Below are positions 1-9,826 of a stretch of DNA of 64,000 bases, piece by piece (positions within the stretch are counted from its first letter, which is position 1; every line of letters starts with the position of its first letter). Below the pieces are notes generated by a model. That model had not been told where the DNA came from and made no database searches. It saw only the letters and a list, made by a program, of their open reading frames with translations. The DNA lies in NCBI GenBank assembly GCA_034429475.1, contig DAOUGD010000126.1, forward strand, positions 124,001 through 188,000. The letters run 5' to 3'. The translations under genes and the position numbers were made by a program. Source of the stretch: JAKQHY01 sp034429475 (GTDB lineage Bacteria; Chloroflexota; Anaerolineae; B4-G1; SLSP01).

Positions 1-591
1 GCGCGGATTGGGGTGCTTTCGGCGGATTTGCGTACCGATGCGGACATCATGTTGGGGATGGTGTTAACGCGCACAGCGATACGCGCGGATCAAGTGACCT
101 TGACGCCGGTTGCGCCGGGGCTGGACGCGCTTCTGGCTGGCGAGGTGGATGCCATTGCCCACGCCTGGGCCACCCGTGAGGCCGTCGCGGCCCGCCAGTC
201 GGGTCATTCCGTCAACTTAATCTATATGAGCGATTACGGGGCTTGGTTATACCCCAATGTGTTGGTGACGCGCGCTGCCCTCATCACCGAACAGCCGACG
301 TTGGTAGAAGGCGTAGTGCGGGCGACCTTGCGGGGCTACCGCTATGCTTTTGAGCATCCTGAAGAGGCCGTGCGGTTGACTTTACAGCAAGATGCCACGT
401 TGGATGCGACTTTCCAACAGGAATCCTGGGCCGCCACCATCCCGTTTATAGACGTGGGCGACACTTTGCCCGGCATGATGGAGGACAGCGTGTGGCAGAG
501 CACCCAGGCGGCTTTGCAGTTACAGGATCGGCGGACGGCCCTGGTGCCGTTGGAGTCGCTGTATACGAATCATTTTATCTACCAGCAATGA
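1..591 (+). CDS. NMT1/SsuA-like solute-binding protein, C-terminal part (5' end outside window)
   Basis: The reading frame is open from base 1 (A-R-I-G-V-L-S...), so the N-terminus and any signal peptide lie upstream. The visible ~196 residues resemble the second lobe of periplasmic binding proteins of the NMT1/THI5-SsuA type: a segment ending LLAGEVDAIAHAWATREA (binding-site hinge region), then YPNVLVTRAALITEQP and VVRATLRGYRYAFEHPEEAV, which matches the usual 'enters a helix and climbs toward the C-terminus' pattern of this fold. No permease or ATPase follows; the next gene, 33 bases downstream, is a Cache/HAMP membrane sensor. The likely role is ligand capture for signalling and not for transport (inference). 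The ligand cannot be read from the sequence. Confidence 0.75.
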   Translation, partial: ARIGVLSADLRTDADIMLGMVLTRTAIRADQVTLTPVAPGLDALLAGEVDAIAHAWATREAVAARQSGHSVNLIYMSDYGAWLYPNVLVTRAALITEQPTLVEGVVRATLRGYRYAFEHPEEAVRLTLQQDATLDATFQQESWAATIPFIDVGDTLPGMMEDSVWQSTQAALQLQDRRTALVPLESLYTNHFIYQQ

Positions 592-624
592 CCCGGCGGA
601 TTTAGTGGACAGAACGGAAGGGCT

Positions 625-2811
625 ATGAGAATGCCAGGAAGACGAGGAACTACCATTCGGAACCAAATACTCGCGGCGTTTACGCTCATCACACTGCTTG
701 CCGTGTTGGTGACTTCCGGGGTATCGGTTTGGATTAACTTGCGGTACGCGCGTCTTCAGGCATTTGATCGCTTGACGGCGGTGGCCGACCTGCAAACCCT
801 CGCTATCGAATCGTGGCTGTATGGCCTGGGACTGGACCTGGACACATTGTTGACCTCCCCCTATGAGTTGGACACTGTGAAGACGGTCACTGCGCAAAAC
901 TCCCTGTTGAATCCCCAGCATGCCCAGGACTATTTGCGGGATAACTTCGGGAAAATGGTCGCACGCACGCAGCGTTTCGAGGAAGTTTTTTTGCTGAATC
1001 TGAATGGCGAAGTCGTGGTTTCCACGACCCGCGAGCAGGAGCGCAAATTCCTCGATCACGAGCGTTACTTTGAGCGCGGTAAGGAGGCCTTTTACGTGCA
1101 GCCTCCCTATTACGACGTGACAGGCCGCATCAACGTGTTCGTGGCCCGGCCGGCTTTCGACCAATTAGGCAACCTGGTGGGCGTGTTGGTCGGGCGGGTT
1201 AACCTGACCCAGCTCAATGACATTCTGGCGCAGCGCACCATCCTGGGCAAAACTGGAGAAACTTACCTGGTCACATCCCGTCATGTGCTGCTCACCCCCA
1301 CCTTGCAGCCAGAACCCAATCACTATGTTCACAGCCAGGGCATCGATCAGGTTGTGGCGGCGCAACAAAACGGCATGGGGATTTATCGAGATTACCGCGG
1401 CAAGACGGTGTATGGCATCTACCGTTGGCTGCCGGAGTTGCAAGTGGCCTTGCTCGCCGAAATCGCTCAGGGTGAGGTGTTGAGCGGCGCGCGGACGACG
1501 GCCCTGATGAATGTCGGCATGGCGCTGGTGGCAGTTTTATTGGCCGGCGGCGGCGCGATCCTCTTTGCGCGCAACTTCTCCCAACCGGTGGAAGCGTTGG
1601 CCACGACGGCCACGCGGATTGCGGCCGGCGAGTATCAGTTGACCGCCCAGATCGGGCGCGGCGACGAGTTGGGTCAACTGGCAGAGGCGTTTAATCAAAT
1701 GACCGCCCAGTTGCGTGACCTGATCGGCAGCCTGGAGCAGCGCGTGGAGGAACGCACACGCGGGTTGGAGACGGCGTCCGAAGTGTCCCGCGCGACCACC
1801 TCACTGCTTGATATGGCGCAGTTGTTGCCGCAGGTCGTGAATCTGGTGCGCGAGCGCTTCGGGTTGTATTACGTGGGGTTGTTCCTGGTGGACGGGGAGC
1901 GGGGGGAGGCCGTCCTGCGCGCCGGAACCGGGGATGCCGGGCGCCAGATGATGGCGGAGGGCTGGCAGTTGACGGTTGGCGGAGATTCGATGATCGGGCA
2001 GTGCGTCGCCAGCGGTGAAGCCGGCGTTCGCCAGACGGAAGGCGACGTCGTCGTGCGGTTCGAGAACCCCTACCTACCGGAAACCCGTTCAGAGTTGGCG
2101 CTGCCGCTCCACTATGGCGCGACGGTCATCGGCGCGATGACCGTGCAGAGTGTGAAAGAATCCGCCTTTGATGCGACCTCCATCGCCGTATTTCAGAACA
2201 TGGCCGATCAAGTGGCGGTCGCGGTGCAGAATGCGCGTCTGTTTGCCGAAACGCAGGCAACGCTGGAGCGCCTGTACGCGGCCCAGCGTCGCTATCAGGG
2301 CGAGGCTTGGGAGCAGTACATTCACACCCGCACCGTGCGGGGTTACGAACATAGCGCGACCGGCATGGTGCCGCTGGGTGAGCGCCTGACCCCGGAAGCG
2401 CAGTACGTGTTGCAAAACCGGCAGGCGGTGATGGATCACGGCCGGATGGTTATCCCGGTGGCGCAGGGCGAGCAAATTGTCGGCGTCCTGGGTTTTGAAC
2501 ATCCCCCCGATAAACCCGGTTGGGGTAGTGAGGATGTGGCCTTGATTGAATCCCTTTCGGAGCAATTGCTGCTGGCGGCAGAAAACCAGCGCTTGATTGA
2601 TGAGACTCAGCGGGCAGCCGCCCGTGAGCGCCTGCTCGGTCAGATTGCCGGGCGCGTGCGTGAGGAATTGGATATGGAAAGTGTGCTCAAGACGGCAGTG
2701 GATGAAATTCAGCAGGCCCTGGGATTACAGCGGGTCGCGATCCGTATGGTAGCGGCGAGCGCCGACAGCGGTGAGGATAACACCGCTAGGCCGCAGCAGG
2801 AGCAGGGGTAG
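625..2811 (+). CDS. Cache-HAMP-GAF membrane sensor without output domain
   Basis: Protein of 728 residues. A membrane helix (about 12-35) and a second one (about 292-314) bracket a large extracytoplasmic region that looks like a double Cache domain (motifs DHERYFERGKEAFYVQPPYY, GRINVFVARPAFDQLGNLVG). HAMP follows (315-370), then a coiled coil, a GAF domain of the LYYVGLFLVD / AGTGDAGRQMM / SMIGQCV type (390-545), a shortened second GAF-like domain (555-655) and the shared C-terminal tail starting DETQRAAARERLL. No H-box, GGDEF or HTH is present. It follows the binding-protein gene by 33 bases, suggesting the two form a ligand-relay pair. ATG at 625 is preceded by GGAAGGG. Input, HAMP and GAF assignments are firm; partner and ligand are inferred. 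Confidence 0.88.
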   Translation: MRMPGRRGTTIRNQILAAFTLITLLAVLVTSGVSVWINLRYARLQAFDRLTAVADLQTLAIESWLYGLGLDLDTLLTSPYELDTVKTVTAQNSLLNPQHAQDYLRDNFGKMVARTQRFEEVFLLNLNGEVVVSTTREQERKFLDHERYFERGKEAFYVQPPYYDVTGRINVFVARPAFDQLGNLVGVLVGRVNLTQLNDILAQRTILGKTGETYLVTSRHVLLTPTLQPEPNHYVHSQGIDQVVAAQQNGMGIYRDYRGKTVYGIYRWLPELQVALLAEIAQGEVLSGARTTALMNVGMALVAVLLAGGGAILFARNFSQPVEALATTATRIAAGEYQLTAQIGRGDELGQLAEAFNQMTAQLRDLIGSLEQRVEERTRGLETASEVSRATTSLLDMAQLLPQVVNLVRERFGLYYVGLFLVDGERGEAVLRAGTGDAGRQMMAEGWQLTVGGDSMIGQCVASGEAGVRQTEGDVVVRFENPYLPETRSELALPLHYGATVIGAMTVQSVKESAFDATSIAVFQNMADQVAVAVQNARLFAETQATLERLYAAQRRYQGEAWEQYIHTRTVRGYEHSATGMVPLGERLTPEAQYVLQNRQAVMDHGRMVIPVAQGEQIVGVLGFEHPPDKPGWGSEDVALIESLSEQLLLAAENQRLIDETQRAAARERLLGQIAGRVREELDMESVLKTAVDEIQQALGLQRVAIRMVAASADSGEDNTARPQQEQG

Positions 2812-2855
2812 GGCAACGCCCGGCGGACCAGGGGTTTGGGCTGGAGGAAGCGGCT

Positions 2856-5060
2856 ATGACCATTACGCGAAGGTTGTTGCGGAGCATCCTGACATGGCTG
2901 GGGGTGCTACTGATGATTTTGACGGTCACGGATGGCGTGACCAGTCTGCGCACTCTGGAAACGCAAGAGCGCCAGGCCCTGGAGCGCCTCCTGACCGGGC
3001 TGGAAAGCCGCCTGGAAAGCCGTCGGACGATGGCGTTGGCCCTGGCGACAGAAGTGGCCTACAATCCGCAGGCGCAGGCTTTGTTTGCTGCCCGCGAACG
3101 CCAACAGCTTCTTGAATTGGTGCAAATTTCTTATGAGAGTCTCCGCGAGGCTTTTGACGTGTCCCAGTTTCAATTTCACCTGGCCCCGGCCACATCCTTC
3201 CTGCGGGTGAATCAGCCGACGCAGTACGGCGACGATTTGTCGAGTTTTCGCCCGATGGTCACCGCTGCCAACGCCACCCGCTTGCCGGTGAGCGGCCTGG
3301 AAGTCGGGCGCAGCGGCCTGGGACTTCGGGGAGTCGTCCCGATGTTTCACCAGGGCTATCCTATCGGCACCGTCGAATTCGGTCTGGAGGTGGGGGCGGC
3401 GTGGCTGGCCGAACTGAAGGGCGAATTGGGTGGGGAATGGCAGATCATCTTGAACCGCGAGATGGCCGACATTGCACGCTATGAGAGCGCCGTCGGCCAG
3501 ACGATACACCCCACCCAGGAATTGGTCTTGCAGGCCAGTACATTGGAATCCCCTTTCTTTGCGGAGGCTGAGGATTATCGGCGGGTGTTGGCCGGTGAAA
3601 CGGTGTTATGGCATCGCCGGGTGGCAGACCGCAATTATGCCGTGTGGAGTCGTCCGTTAAGAGACTACTCCGGCCGGGTGATCGGCATCGTGGATGTGAT
3701 CTTTGATCGCACGGAGTTGGTCAAAGAGCCGGTGCTGCGCTTCCTGCTGAATCTGGCCACGGTCGTCGTCACCATGGTGTTGGGCGGCGCCGGCTTTGCC
3801 TGGCTGACTTCCCGCATTATGCGGCCGGTGGGGGTATTGACCAAAGCGGCGGTGGCGGTGGCCGAAGGCGATTTTGATCGGGTGATCCCGGTGGATAGCT
3901 CCAACGAGTTGGGCGAGTTAGCGCGCGCTTTCAACCGGATGACGGGGGCGTTGAAGAATGCCTTCACCCAATCCGCCGAACGCACGCAGGAATTGGATCG
4001 CCGTGCGCGTTACCTGGAAGCCACCGCGTCCGTGGCCCGCGACGCTGCCTCCGTGCTGGACGTGGAACAACTGTTGACGCGCGTGGTGCGGCTGATCAGC
4101 GAGAAGTTTGACTTCTACCACGCGGGCCTCTTTTTGTTGGATGCCGTGGGGGAATGGGCTGTCCTGCGCGCGGCCTCCAGTGAGGGCGGCCAGCGCATGT
4201 TGGCGCGTGGCCACCGCCTGCGCGTCGGCGAACAAGGGATTGTGGGCTACGTTGCCGGTGTGGGCCAATCGCAAATTGCCCTGGACGTCGGTGTGGATCG
4301 GCACTTCTTCAACAACCCCGACCTGCCCCAAACTCGCTCGGAGCTGGCCCTGCCGCTGCTGGTGCAAGATGAGATGATTGGGGTGCTGGATGTGCAAAGT
4401 GTGATGCCGGAGGCGTTCAGCGCCGAAGATGTGGAGGTCTTGCAGACGCTGGCCGATCAAGTCGCCATGGCTATTTACAATGCGCACCTCTTCAATCAGG
4501 CGCAACAGGCGCTAGAGGCGGAACGCCGGGCGCATGGGCAGGCCAGCCGGCAAGCGTGGGCAGAGTTCCTGCGCGCCCAATCTACGCGGGGATTTGTCAA
4601 AGATGGCGCGGTTCTACGTCCGTTGGAAGATGTGGGGGCGCCGGAGATGACGCGCGCCGCCCAAACCGGCGCGACCGCCATGGCGGAGTCGGCGGTGGGC
4701 CGTGCGCCTTCCGTGGTCGTACCCATCCGGGTGCGCGACCAGACCATTGCGGTGTTGGATGCCAGCTTGCCGGAGGGGGTCTGGCAGTGGGCGCCGGACC
4801 AGATTGCGCTGTTGGAGTCAATCTCAGGACAACTGGCGCAAGCCTTGGAAAGAGCGCGCCTTTATGAGGGCACCCGTCTCAGCGCGGCGCGCGAGCGCAC
4901 GTTGTCCAGGGTCTCTTCGCGGATGCGCGAGCCATTGGAATTGGAAGACGTGCTCAAAATAGCTGTTAGCGAAATCCGCCAGGCGTTGGATATGGACGAA
5001 GTCGTCGTCCGCCTGACCGCGCCGGAGCAGACTCGTTCTGACGACAAAGGAGAGGTATGA
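2856..5060 (+). CDS. dCache_3-HAMP-GAF membrane sensor without output domain
   Basis: Protein of 734 residues. Helix 5-27 and helix 293-315 flank a periplasmic domain carrying GLEVGRSGLGLRGVVP, a hallmark of the double-Cache type 3 domain of chemoreceptors. HAMP lies at about 315-370. The GAF domain (395-545) is the other subtype of this operon (FDFYHAGLFLLD, AASSEGGQRMLARGHRLRVG, GIVGYV). A shortened GAF (550-665) and the common tail (RLSAARERTLSRV...) complete it. Start is ATG 44 bases after the previous gene; the stop overlaps the next start (ATGA, 5057-5060), so translation is coupled. No catalytic output is encoded. It is unusual that a Cache sensor carries the FYH-type GAF otherwise found in the six-helix proteins. 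Confidence 0.88.
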   Translation: MTITRRLLRSILTWLGVLLMILTVTDGVTSLRTLETQERQALERLLTGLESRLESRRTMALALATEVAYNPQAQALFAARERQQLLELVQISYESLREAFDVSQFQFHLAPATSFLRVNQPTQYGDDLSSFRPMVTAANATRLPVSGLEVGRSGLGLRGVVPMFHQGYPIGTVEFGLEVGAAWLAELKGELGGEWQIILNREMADIARYESAVGQTIHPTQELVLQASTLESPFFAEAEDYRRVLAGETVLWHRRVADRNYAVWSRPLRDYSGRVIGIVDVIFDRTELVKEPVLRFLLNLATVVVTMVLGGAGFAWLTSRIMRPVGVLTKAAVAVAEGDFDRVIPVDSSNELGELARAFNRMTGALKNAFTQSAERTQELDRRARYLEATASVARDAASVLDVEQLLTRVVRLISEKFDFYHAGLFLLDAVGEWAVLRAASSEGGQRMLARGHRLRVGEQGIVGYVAGVGQSQIALDVGVDRHFFNNPDLPQTRSELALPLLVQDEMIGVLDVQSVMPEAFSAEDVEVLQTLADQVAMAIYNAHLFNQAQQALEAERRAHGQASRQAWAEFLRAQSTRGFVKDGAVLRPLEDVGAPEMTRAAQTGATAMAESAVGRAPSVVVPIRVRDQTIAVLDASLPEGVWQWAPDQIALLESISGQLAQALERARLYEGTRLSAARERTLSRVSSRMREPLELEDVLKIAVSEIRQALDMDEVVVRLTAPEQTRSDDKGEV

Positions 5061-6808
5061 GGGAGCGTCTTAAATGGTTCTGGGCGGCCCCGGTCTTTGA
5101 AGGGGATGAAGAGAAAACTCGCGCCGCAGCTATCCTCAACCCGCTGTTGGTCACACTCTTGATCCTTTTGGTTTTCGGCGCGATTGCCAATCTGCTGCTC
5201 TTCGCCAACAAAGTGGCCAGCGGCATTGCTCTGGGCGCGATCTGCCTCATTGTCATGGGCAGCCGGGTGGCGATGATGCGGGGACGCCTGCGTTTTGCCA
5301 GCGCTTTGTTTGTTTGGGGAATTTGGCTTCCTAGCTTGGCAGTGACTTTGCTATCCAGTCTGCGCAGCCTGCTCTCCGTGGCGTTAGTCTCTACGCTTGT
5401 GATTGCGGGATTGCTGCTTGGCCGGCGCGCGACCGTCTGGATGGCAGCGTTGACCAGTCTGAGTGTGTTGATTTTAGCTATCGCAGGCATTTTGGGGTAT
5501 AGTTTCCCGGAGACCCTGTTCCCCTCGCCAGTGCAGGCCAGTTGGGCGGTGATGACGATTGGATTGGTGATGACTGTGTTGCCGTTGAATATCGCCCTGC
5601 GTAACTTGAATGACGCGCTGACCCGTTCCCGGCAATACGCGCGTGAAGTAGAGGAGCAGCGGGTGCGTTTGGCCGCAGTGGTGGAAGAACGCACCTCTGA
5701 TTTGGAACGGCGCACGCGCTACGTGCGCGCCGCGTCGGCGATGGCGGAAGAAACGGCGATGCTCACGGTCGATCTGACCCGGTTGTTGGTACGGGCAACG
5801 GAAATCATCGGTGAAACCTTTGGCTATTATCATACTGCCCTGTATTTGTTGAACGATAGCGGCCTGTGGGCCGAGCTTCAGGCCGCCAGCGGCGCCGGGC
5901 GCGAGATGTTGTTGGCGCAGCAGTATCGGGTGCCGGTAGATGTTCAAAGTGTGGTGGGGTTGGTGGCGCAAAGCGGAACTTACCGTGTGGCGCTCCGGGC
6001 GGGCGCAGAGGCCCCCTTCTTCAACAATCCCGACTTGCCGGCGGCGCACTCTGAGCTGGCTCTCCCCCTGCGGGTGGGGGGGCAAATCATCGGTGTGTTG
6101 GACGTGCAAAGCGTTAGCCTCACCGAACCCTGGACGGAGGCTCTGACGGCTTTGCAGCCATTGGTCGATCAATTGGCCGTCGCCATCAACGGCGTGCGTT
6201 TGTTGCAACAGGTGCAGGCGGCGGCGGACGCGGATCGGCGCGCGCACGGTGAACTGACGCGGACCGGCTGGACGCAATTGTTGCAATCCCGTCCTGATCT
6301 GGGCTTTTTGGGGACGCGCCAGGGCGTCGTCCCTGCCGGCGACGTGTGGCGCTCGGAGATGGCCGCCGTGTTGCAGAGTTCGCGTCCCGTGGTGGCGGCC
6401 GACGATGCCACGCGCCTGGCAATCCCCCTGCGGGCAGGGGGGCAAGTCATCGGTGTTTTGGGAGGGCAGAAGGCTAACGGTTGGACGACCGAGGAAATCA
6501 CGCTGCTGGAAGCCCTGGTAGAGCAATTGGACGCGGCAATGGAACGCGCGCGCCTGTACCAGGACACCCAGCGCCGCGCTGCCCGCGAGCGGCTTTTGCG
6601 TGAAGTGACGGCCCATGTGCGCAGTTCCAGCGACCCGGAAACGGTGTTGACCACTTTGCTGCGGGAAGTGGGCAATGTGTTGGGCCGCGCCACCTTCGTG
6701 CGCCTGGGGAGCGCCGAACAATTGCTACAGGAGGCTGCCTTGCCAGTCCCCGACGGTCATGAGGACGGGGAAGCGACAAGCGCATCCCCAGTTGAAGGAG
6801 GCCGGTAA
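5057..6808 (+). CDS. Six-helix membrane GAF protein (6TM-GAF paralogue 1)
   Basis: Protein of 583 residues. A short cytoplasmic lead with APVFEGDEEKTRAAAILN, a motif recurring in several paralogues of this operon, precedes about six hydrophobic helices (30-185) with very short loops, so the input is probably membrane-embedded (redox, lipid, small hydrophobic ligand or membrane state; not determinable). A coiled coil (185-230) leads to GAF (240-390; FGYYHTALYLL, NPDLPAAHSELALPL), a shortened GAF-like segment (395-498) and the common tail (DTQRRAARERLLREV). The tail is somewhat degenerate after SSSDPETVLTTLL. The 6TM module matches no MASE family that I can name with certainty. Start overlaps the upstream gene by 4 bases. 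Confidence 0.85.
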   Translation: MRERLKWFWAAPVFEGDEEKTRAAAILNPLLVTLLILLVFGAIANLLLFANKVASGIALGAICLIVMGSRVAMMRGRLRFASALFVWGIWLPSLAVTLLSSLRSLLSVALVSTLVIAGLLLGRRATVWMAALTSLSVLILAIAGILGYSFPETLFPSPVQASWAVMTIGLVMTVLPLNIALRNLNDALTRSRQYAREVEEQRVRLAAVVEERTSDLERRTRYVRAASAMAEETAMLTVDLTRLLVRATEIIGETFGYYHTALYLLNDSGLWAELQAASGAGREMLLAQQYRVPVDVQSVVGLVAQSGTYRVALRAGAEAPFFNNPDLPAAHSELALPLRVGGQIIGVLDVQSVSLTEPWTEALTALQPLVDQLAVAINGVRLLQQVQAAADADRRAHGELTRTGWTQLLQSRPDLGFLGTRQGVVPAGDVWRSEMAAVLQSSRPVVAADDATRLAIPLRAGGQVIGVLGGQKANGWTTEEITLLEALVEQLDAAMERARLYQDTQRRAARERLLREVTAHVRSSSDPETVLTTLLREVGNVLGRATFVRLGSAEQLLQEAALPVPDGHEDGEATSASPVEGGR

Positions 6809-6809
6809 C

Positions 6810-9782
6810 GTGAAAGAATTGGCGGCTGCGTTCCGCACACAGTTCGATACCCTGGCGGCCGAATACGAGCGGCGATTGCAGGAGTATCCTGAGTATGCTG
6901 TGATACCGCCGCAGATCAGGCAGGGCATTGTGCGCCGGATATTGGGTGCTGTGGTGGAATGGCTGGAAAGCGGTGACGATACGGGATTGTTGGGGTTTAT
7001 GCGGGCGATGGCCCAGGAACGCGCGGCGCATGGGAGGGATATCGGCGACATGCGGTATGCGGTCATGGCGCTGAATACGCTTTTTGAACCCTTGTTTCCG
7101 GATCTGGACACAGCCAGAAATGTCTGGCGGTCTTTCTTTAAAGTCCAGGAGATCATTTCCAACGCTGAAACAGAGCGTTGGCGCGCTTCCGAAGCCCGCT
7201 TGCATCAGGTGGTGGATCGTTCCCCCATGGGCATCTTTCAAACGACTCTGGAAGGCGAGATGTTGGACGCCAATCCAGCGTTCCTTAAGATCATCGGTTA
7301 CGAATCGTTAGCGGACGTGAATCGGGTGGGGATCGCGGCATTGTACGCGGACCCGGCAGATTGGGAGCGGCTGCTGGCGCAGGCAGCCCAAGGCCCTGTG
7401 ATCGAGTTTGAGACCCGCTTCAGGCCGGCTTTCGGGCAGATCGCCATAGAAGCCATCAGCGCGTGGTTGGTTCGGCCGCCGGATGCTCACCCCTATCTGG
7501 AGGGAATTCTGGAGGACGTCACCGAGCGGCATCAGGCTCTCGTGGCCCTGGAAGAAAGCCGCCATTTGTTGCAAACGGTGATGGACAATATCCCCCAGGC
7601 CATTTTCTGGAAGGATCGATCCTTGACTTTCCTGGGCTGCAACCGCGCATTGGCGGATGATGCCGGGTTGGCAGACCCGACGGCCATCATCGGCAAAGAC
7701 GATTATGCTATGCCCTGGTATGACCAGGCGGCGGTTTATCAAGCCGACGACCGGCAGGTGATGGCAACCGGCGTTGCCAAGCTCAACTACGAAGAGCCGC
7801 AAACCACGCCCACCGGCGACGTCATCTGGTTGCGCACCAGCAAAATCCCGCTGCGTGACGCGCAAGGGGCTGTGGTCGGCGTCCTGGGAATGTATGAGGA
7901 CATCACGGAGTACCGGCGCGCGGAAGAAGCGATGCGCGAGGCCGAGGAACGCTTCCGGACGATCTACGAAGGCTCCAACGATGCCCTGATGTTGTTGCGC
8001 CCGACAGGCTTCTTCGACTGCAACCGGCGCACCCTGGAATTGTTCGGACTGGCGACGAAGGAGGAATTTGTCGCCAAACACCCGGCGGAGCTCTCGCCGC
8101 CGACACAACCGAATGGCGAAGATTCCATAACGGCTTACCAGATGCACATCAACCTCGCCTACACGCAGGGCTACGCCCGCTTCGAGTGGGTCCACCGGCG
8201 GCAGGACGGGGAGGACTTCCCGGCGGAGGTGCTGCTCTCGGCGTTTGAACTGCACGGCGAGCGGGTGTTGCAGGCCACCGTGCGCGATATTACCCGGCGC
8301 CGAAGCCTGGAGGATCAAATCCAAGAATCGCTGGCGCGCCGGGAACGCCAGGTGCAGACCAGTATCGAAGTCGCGCAGGACATTGCGATGGCGCCGGCAC
8401 TGGATGAACTGCTGCGCCGGGTGGTTACGCTCATCAAAGAGCGTTTTGGTTACTATCACGCCCAGATTTTCCGCTACGATCCGGCGCACGACGCCGTCGT
8501 GTTGGTGACCGGTTATGGCGAGGCCGGCCGGCAGATGCTCGCGGCGGGTCACAAGCTGCCGATGGGACGCGGCGTGGTGGGAACGGCCGCGGCGACTGGT
8601 CGCTCGATCCTGGCCGCAGACAGCGCAAAGGACAAGGACTGGCGGCCCAATCCTTTCCTGCCGGAGACCAAAGGTGAACTGGCCGTGCCCATCAAATTGC
8701 GCGATCAAGTCCTGGGGATTCTCGACGTACAGAGCGACCAGGTGGATGCACTCACCTCTGAAGATCAATTGCTGCTGGAAGGGCTGTGTGGTCAGATTGC
8801 AGTAGCGATGGATAGCACCCGACTGGTGGCCGAACTGCGCCGCAGTCAGGCGGAATTGTCTGAGGTGATGCGCATTGCGCGGCTGGGGTACTGGCAATTT
8901 GATCCGACGACGGGATTGTTCACCTTCAGTGACCAGTTTTACAATCTCTTTCACACCACTGCCGCGCGCGAAGGAGGCTACAGACTGTCCGGCGCCCAAT
9001 ATGCAGAGCACTTCTTGCACCCGGATGACGCCGCACTGGTAGCTGAAGAAACGGAACGAGCGATGGCTTATGTCGGGTCACATTACACCCGCACCTTTGA
9101 ACATCGCATTGTGTATGCTGATGGCGGGATGGGGTATATGAGCGTCCATATTAACGTTGACCGGGATGAAAATGGCCACATCCTGCATTATTACGGCGTG
9201 AATGAGGATATTACGGAGCGCAAGTTGGCGGATATGCGGATTCAGGAAACCCTGCAAGAATTGGAGCGACTCTATCGGGCGACGACCGGCGACGGGTGGC
9301 AGGTGTTCCGCGAGACTGGACAACTGGCGCCTGCTTATCGCTATGATCGTATGCAAGTCCGGCCCGCAACCGCTGTATGGTCGCCGCAGGTAGCGGAGGC
9401 CGTGCAGCGAAAGACCCTGGTGCCGCCCACTCCTGAAGAGGCCGTGGCGGCAGCCCCCCTTACTGTGCGCGGTGAAGTGGTTGGCGCGTTGGGAGTATTC
9501 GACGATCCACAGCGGCCACTTTCGGCGGATGAACTGGCTTTGTTGCAGGAAATCATTGAACAAGGGTCGCTGGCTTTGGAGAGCGCGCGATTGTACCAGG
9601 ATACACAGCGGCGCGCAGCGCGCGAACAGTTGGTCGGTGAGGTCACGGGACGAATCCGTGAAACGTTGGATTTGAACACGGTCCTCCAAACCGCCGTGCG
9701 CGAGATGGGCCTGGCGACGGGCGCGGATGTGGTGGAGGTGCGTTTACGGACCGTCTCGACATCCGAAGAAACCCGAAAATGA
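6810..9782 (+). CDS. Soluble RsbRD-like / multi-PAS / GAF sensor
   Basis: GTG at 6810 is chosen because AAGGAGG at 6795-6801 sits 8 bases ahead of it and the upstream gene stops at 6808; the frame is open further upstream but would overlap that gene. The 990-residue protein is soluble. Residues 1-115 are all-helical (EYERRLQEYPEYAVIP, AMAQERAAHGRDIGDMRYAV) and resemble the N-terminal domain of RsbR-type stressosome co-antagonists (tentative). Then come PAS domains at about 128-245, 251-375 and 377-500, a GAF at 523-680, a fourth PAS at 683-810 (EDITERK end), a shortened GAF and the common tail (DTQRRAAREQLVGEV). It is the only wholly cytosolic PAS array of the run and could sense redox, light or small molecules. 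Confidence 0.85.
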   Translation: MKELAAAFRTQFDTLAAEYERRLQEYPEYAVIPPQIRQGIVRRILGAVVEWLESGDDTGLLGFMRAMAQERAAHGRDIGDMRYAVMALNTLFEPLFPDLDTARNVWRSFFKVQEIISNAETERWRASEARLHQVVDRSPMGIFQTTLEGEMLDANPAFLKIIGYESLADVNRVGIAALYADPADWERLLAQAAQGPVIEFETRFRPAFGQIAIEAISAWLVRPPDAHPYLEGILEDVTERHQALVALEESRHLLQTVMDNIPQAIFWKDRSLTFLGCNRALADDAGLADPTAIIGKDDYAMPWYDQAAVYQADDRQVMATGVAKLNYEEPQTTPTGDVIWLRTSKIPLRDAQGAVVGVLGMYEDITEYRRAEEAMREAEERFRTIYEGSNDALMLLRPTGFFDCNRRTLELFGLATKEEFVAKHPAELSPPTQPNGEDSITAYQMHINLAYTQGYARFEWVHRRQDGEDFPAEVLLSAFELHGERVLQATVRDITRRRSLEDQIQESLARRERQVQTSIEVAQDIAMAPALDELLRRVVTLIKERFGYYHAQIFRYDPAHDAVVLVTGYGEAGRQMLAAGHKLPMGRGVVGTAAATGRSILAADSAKDKDWRPNPFLPETKGELAVPIKLRDQVLGILDVQSDQVDALTSEDQLLLEGLCGQIAVAMDSTRLVAELRRSQAELSEVMRIARLGYWQFDPTTGLFTFSDQFYNLFHTTAAREGGYRLSGAQYAEHFLHPDDAALVAEETERAMAYVGSHYTRTFEHRIVYADGGMGYMSVHINVDRDENGHILHYYGVNEDITERKLADMRIQETLQELERLYRATTGDGWQVFRETGQLAPAYRYDRMQVRPATAVWSPQVAEAVQRKTLVPPTPEEAVAAAPLTVRGEVVGALGVFDDPQRPLSADELALLQEIIEQGSLALESARLYQDTQRRAAREQLVGEVTGRIRETLDLNTVLQTAVREMGLATGADVVEVRLRTVSTSEETRK

Positions 9783-9826
9783 TCAACGGGGACTGCAAGG
9801 CCATAGTATTTTCAAGGGACTCTGAT

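Noticed and set aside
6675..6809. Upstream extension of the PAS-array protein
   Set aside because: It overlaps the end of the six-helix protein gene in another frame; AAGGAGG and GTG at 6810 give a better start.
7308..9020. Long minus-strand open frame (570 codons) inside the PAS-array gene
   Set aside because: It is antisense to a gene with clear PAS/GAF motifs, has no ribosome site or family match, and arises from the codon bias of the plus strand. The same holds for 5474-6721 and 21895-23154.
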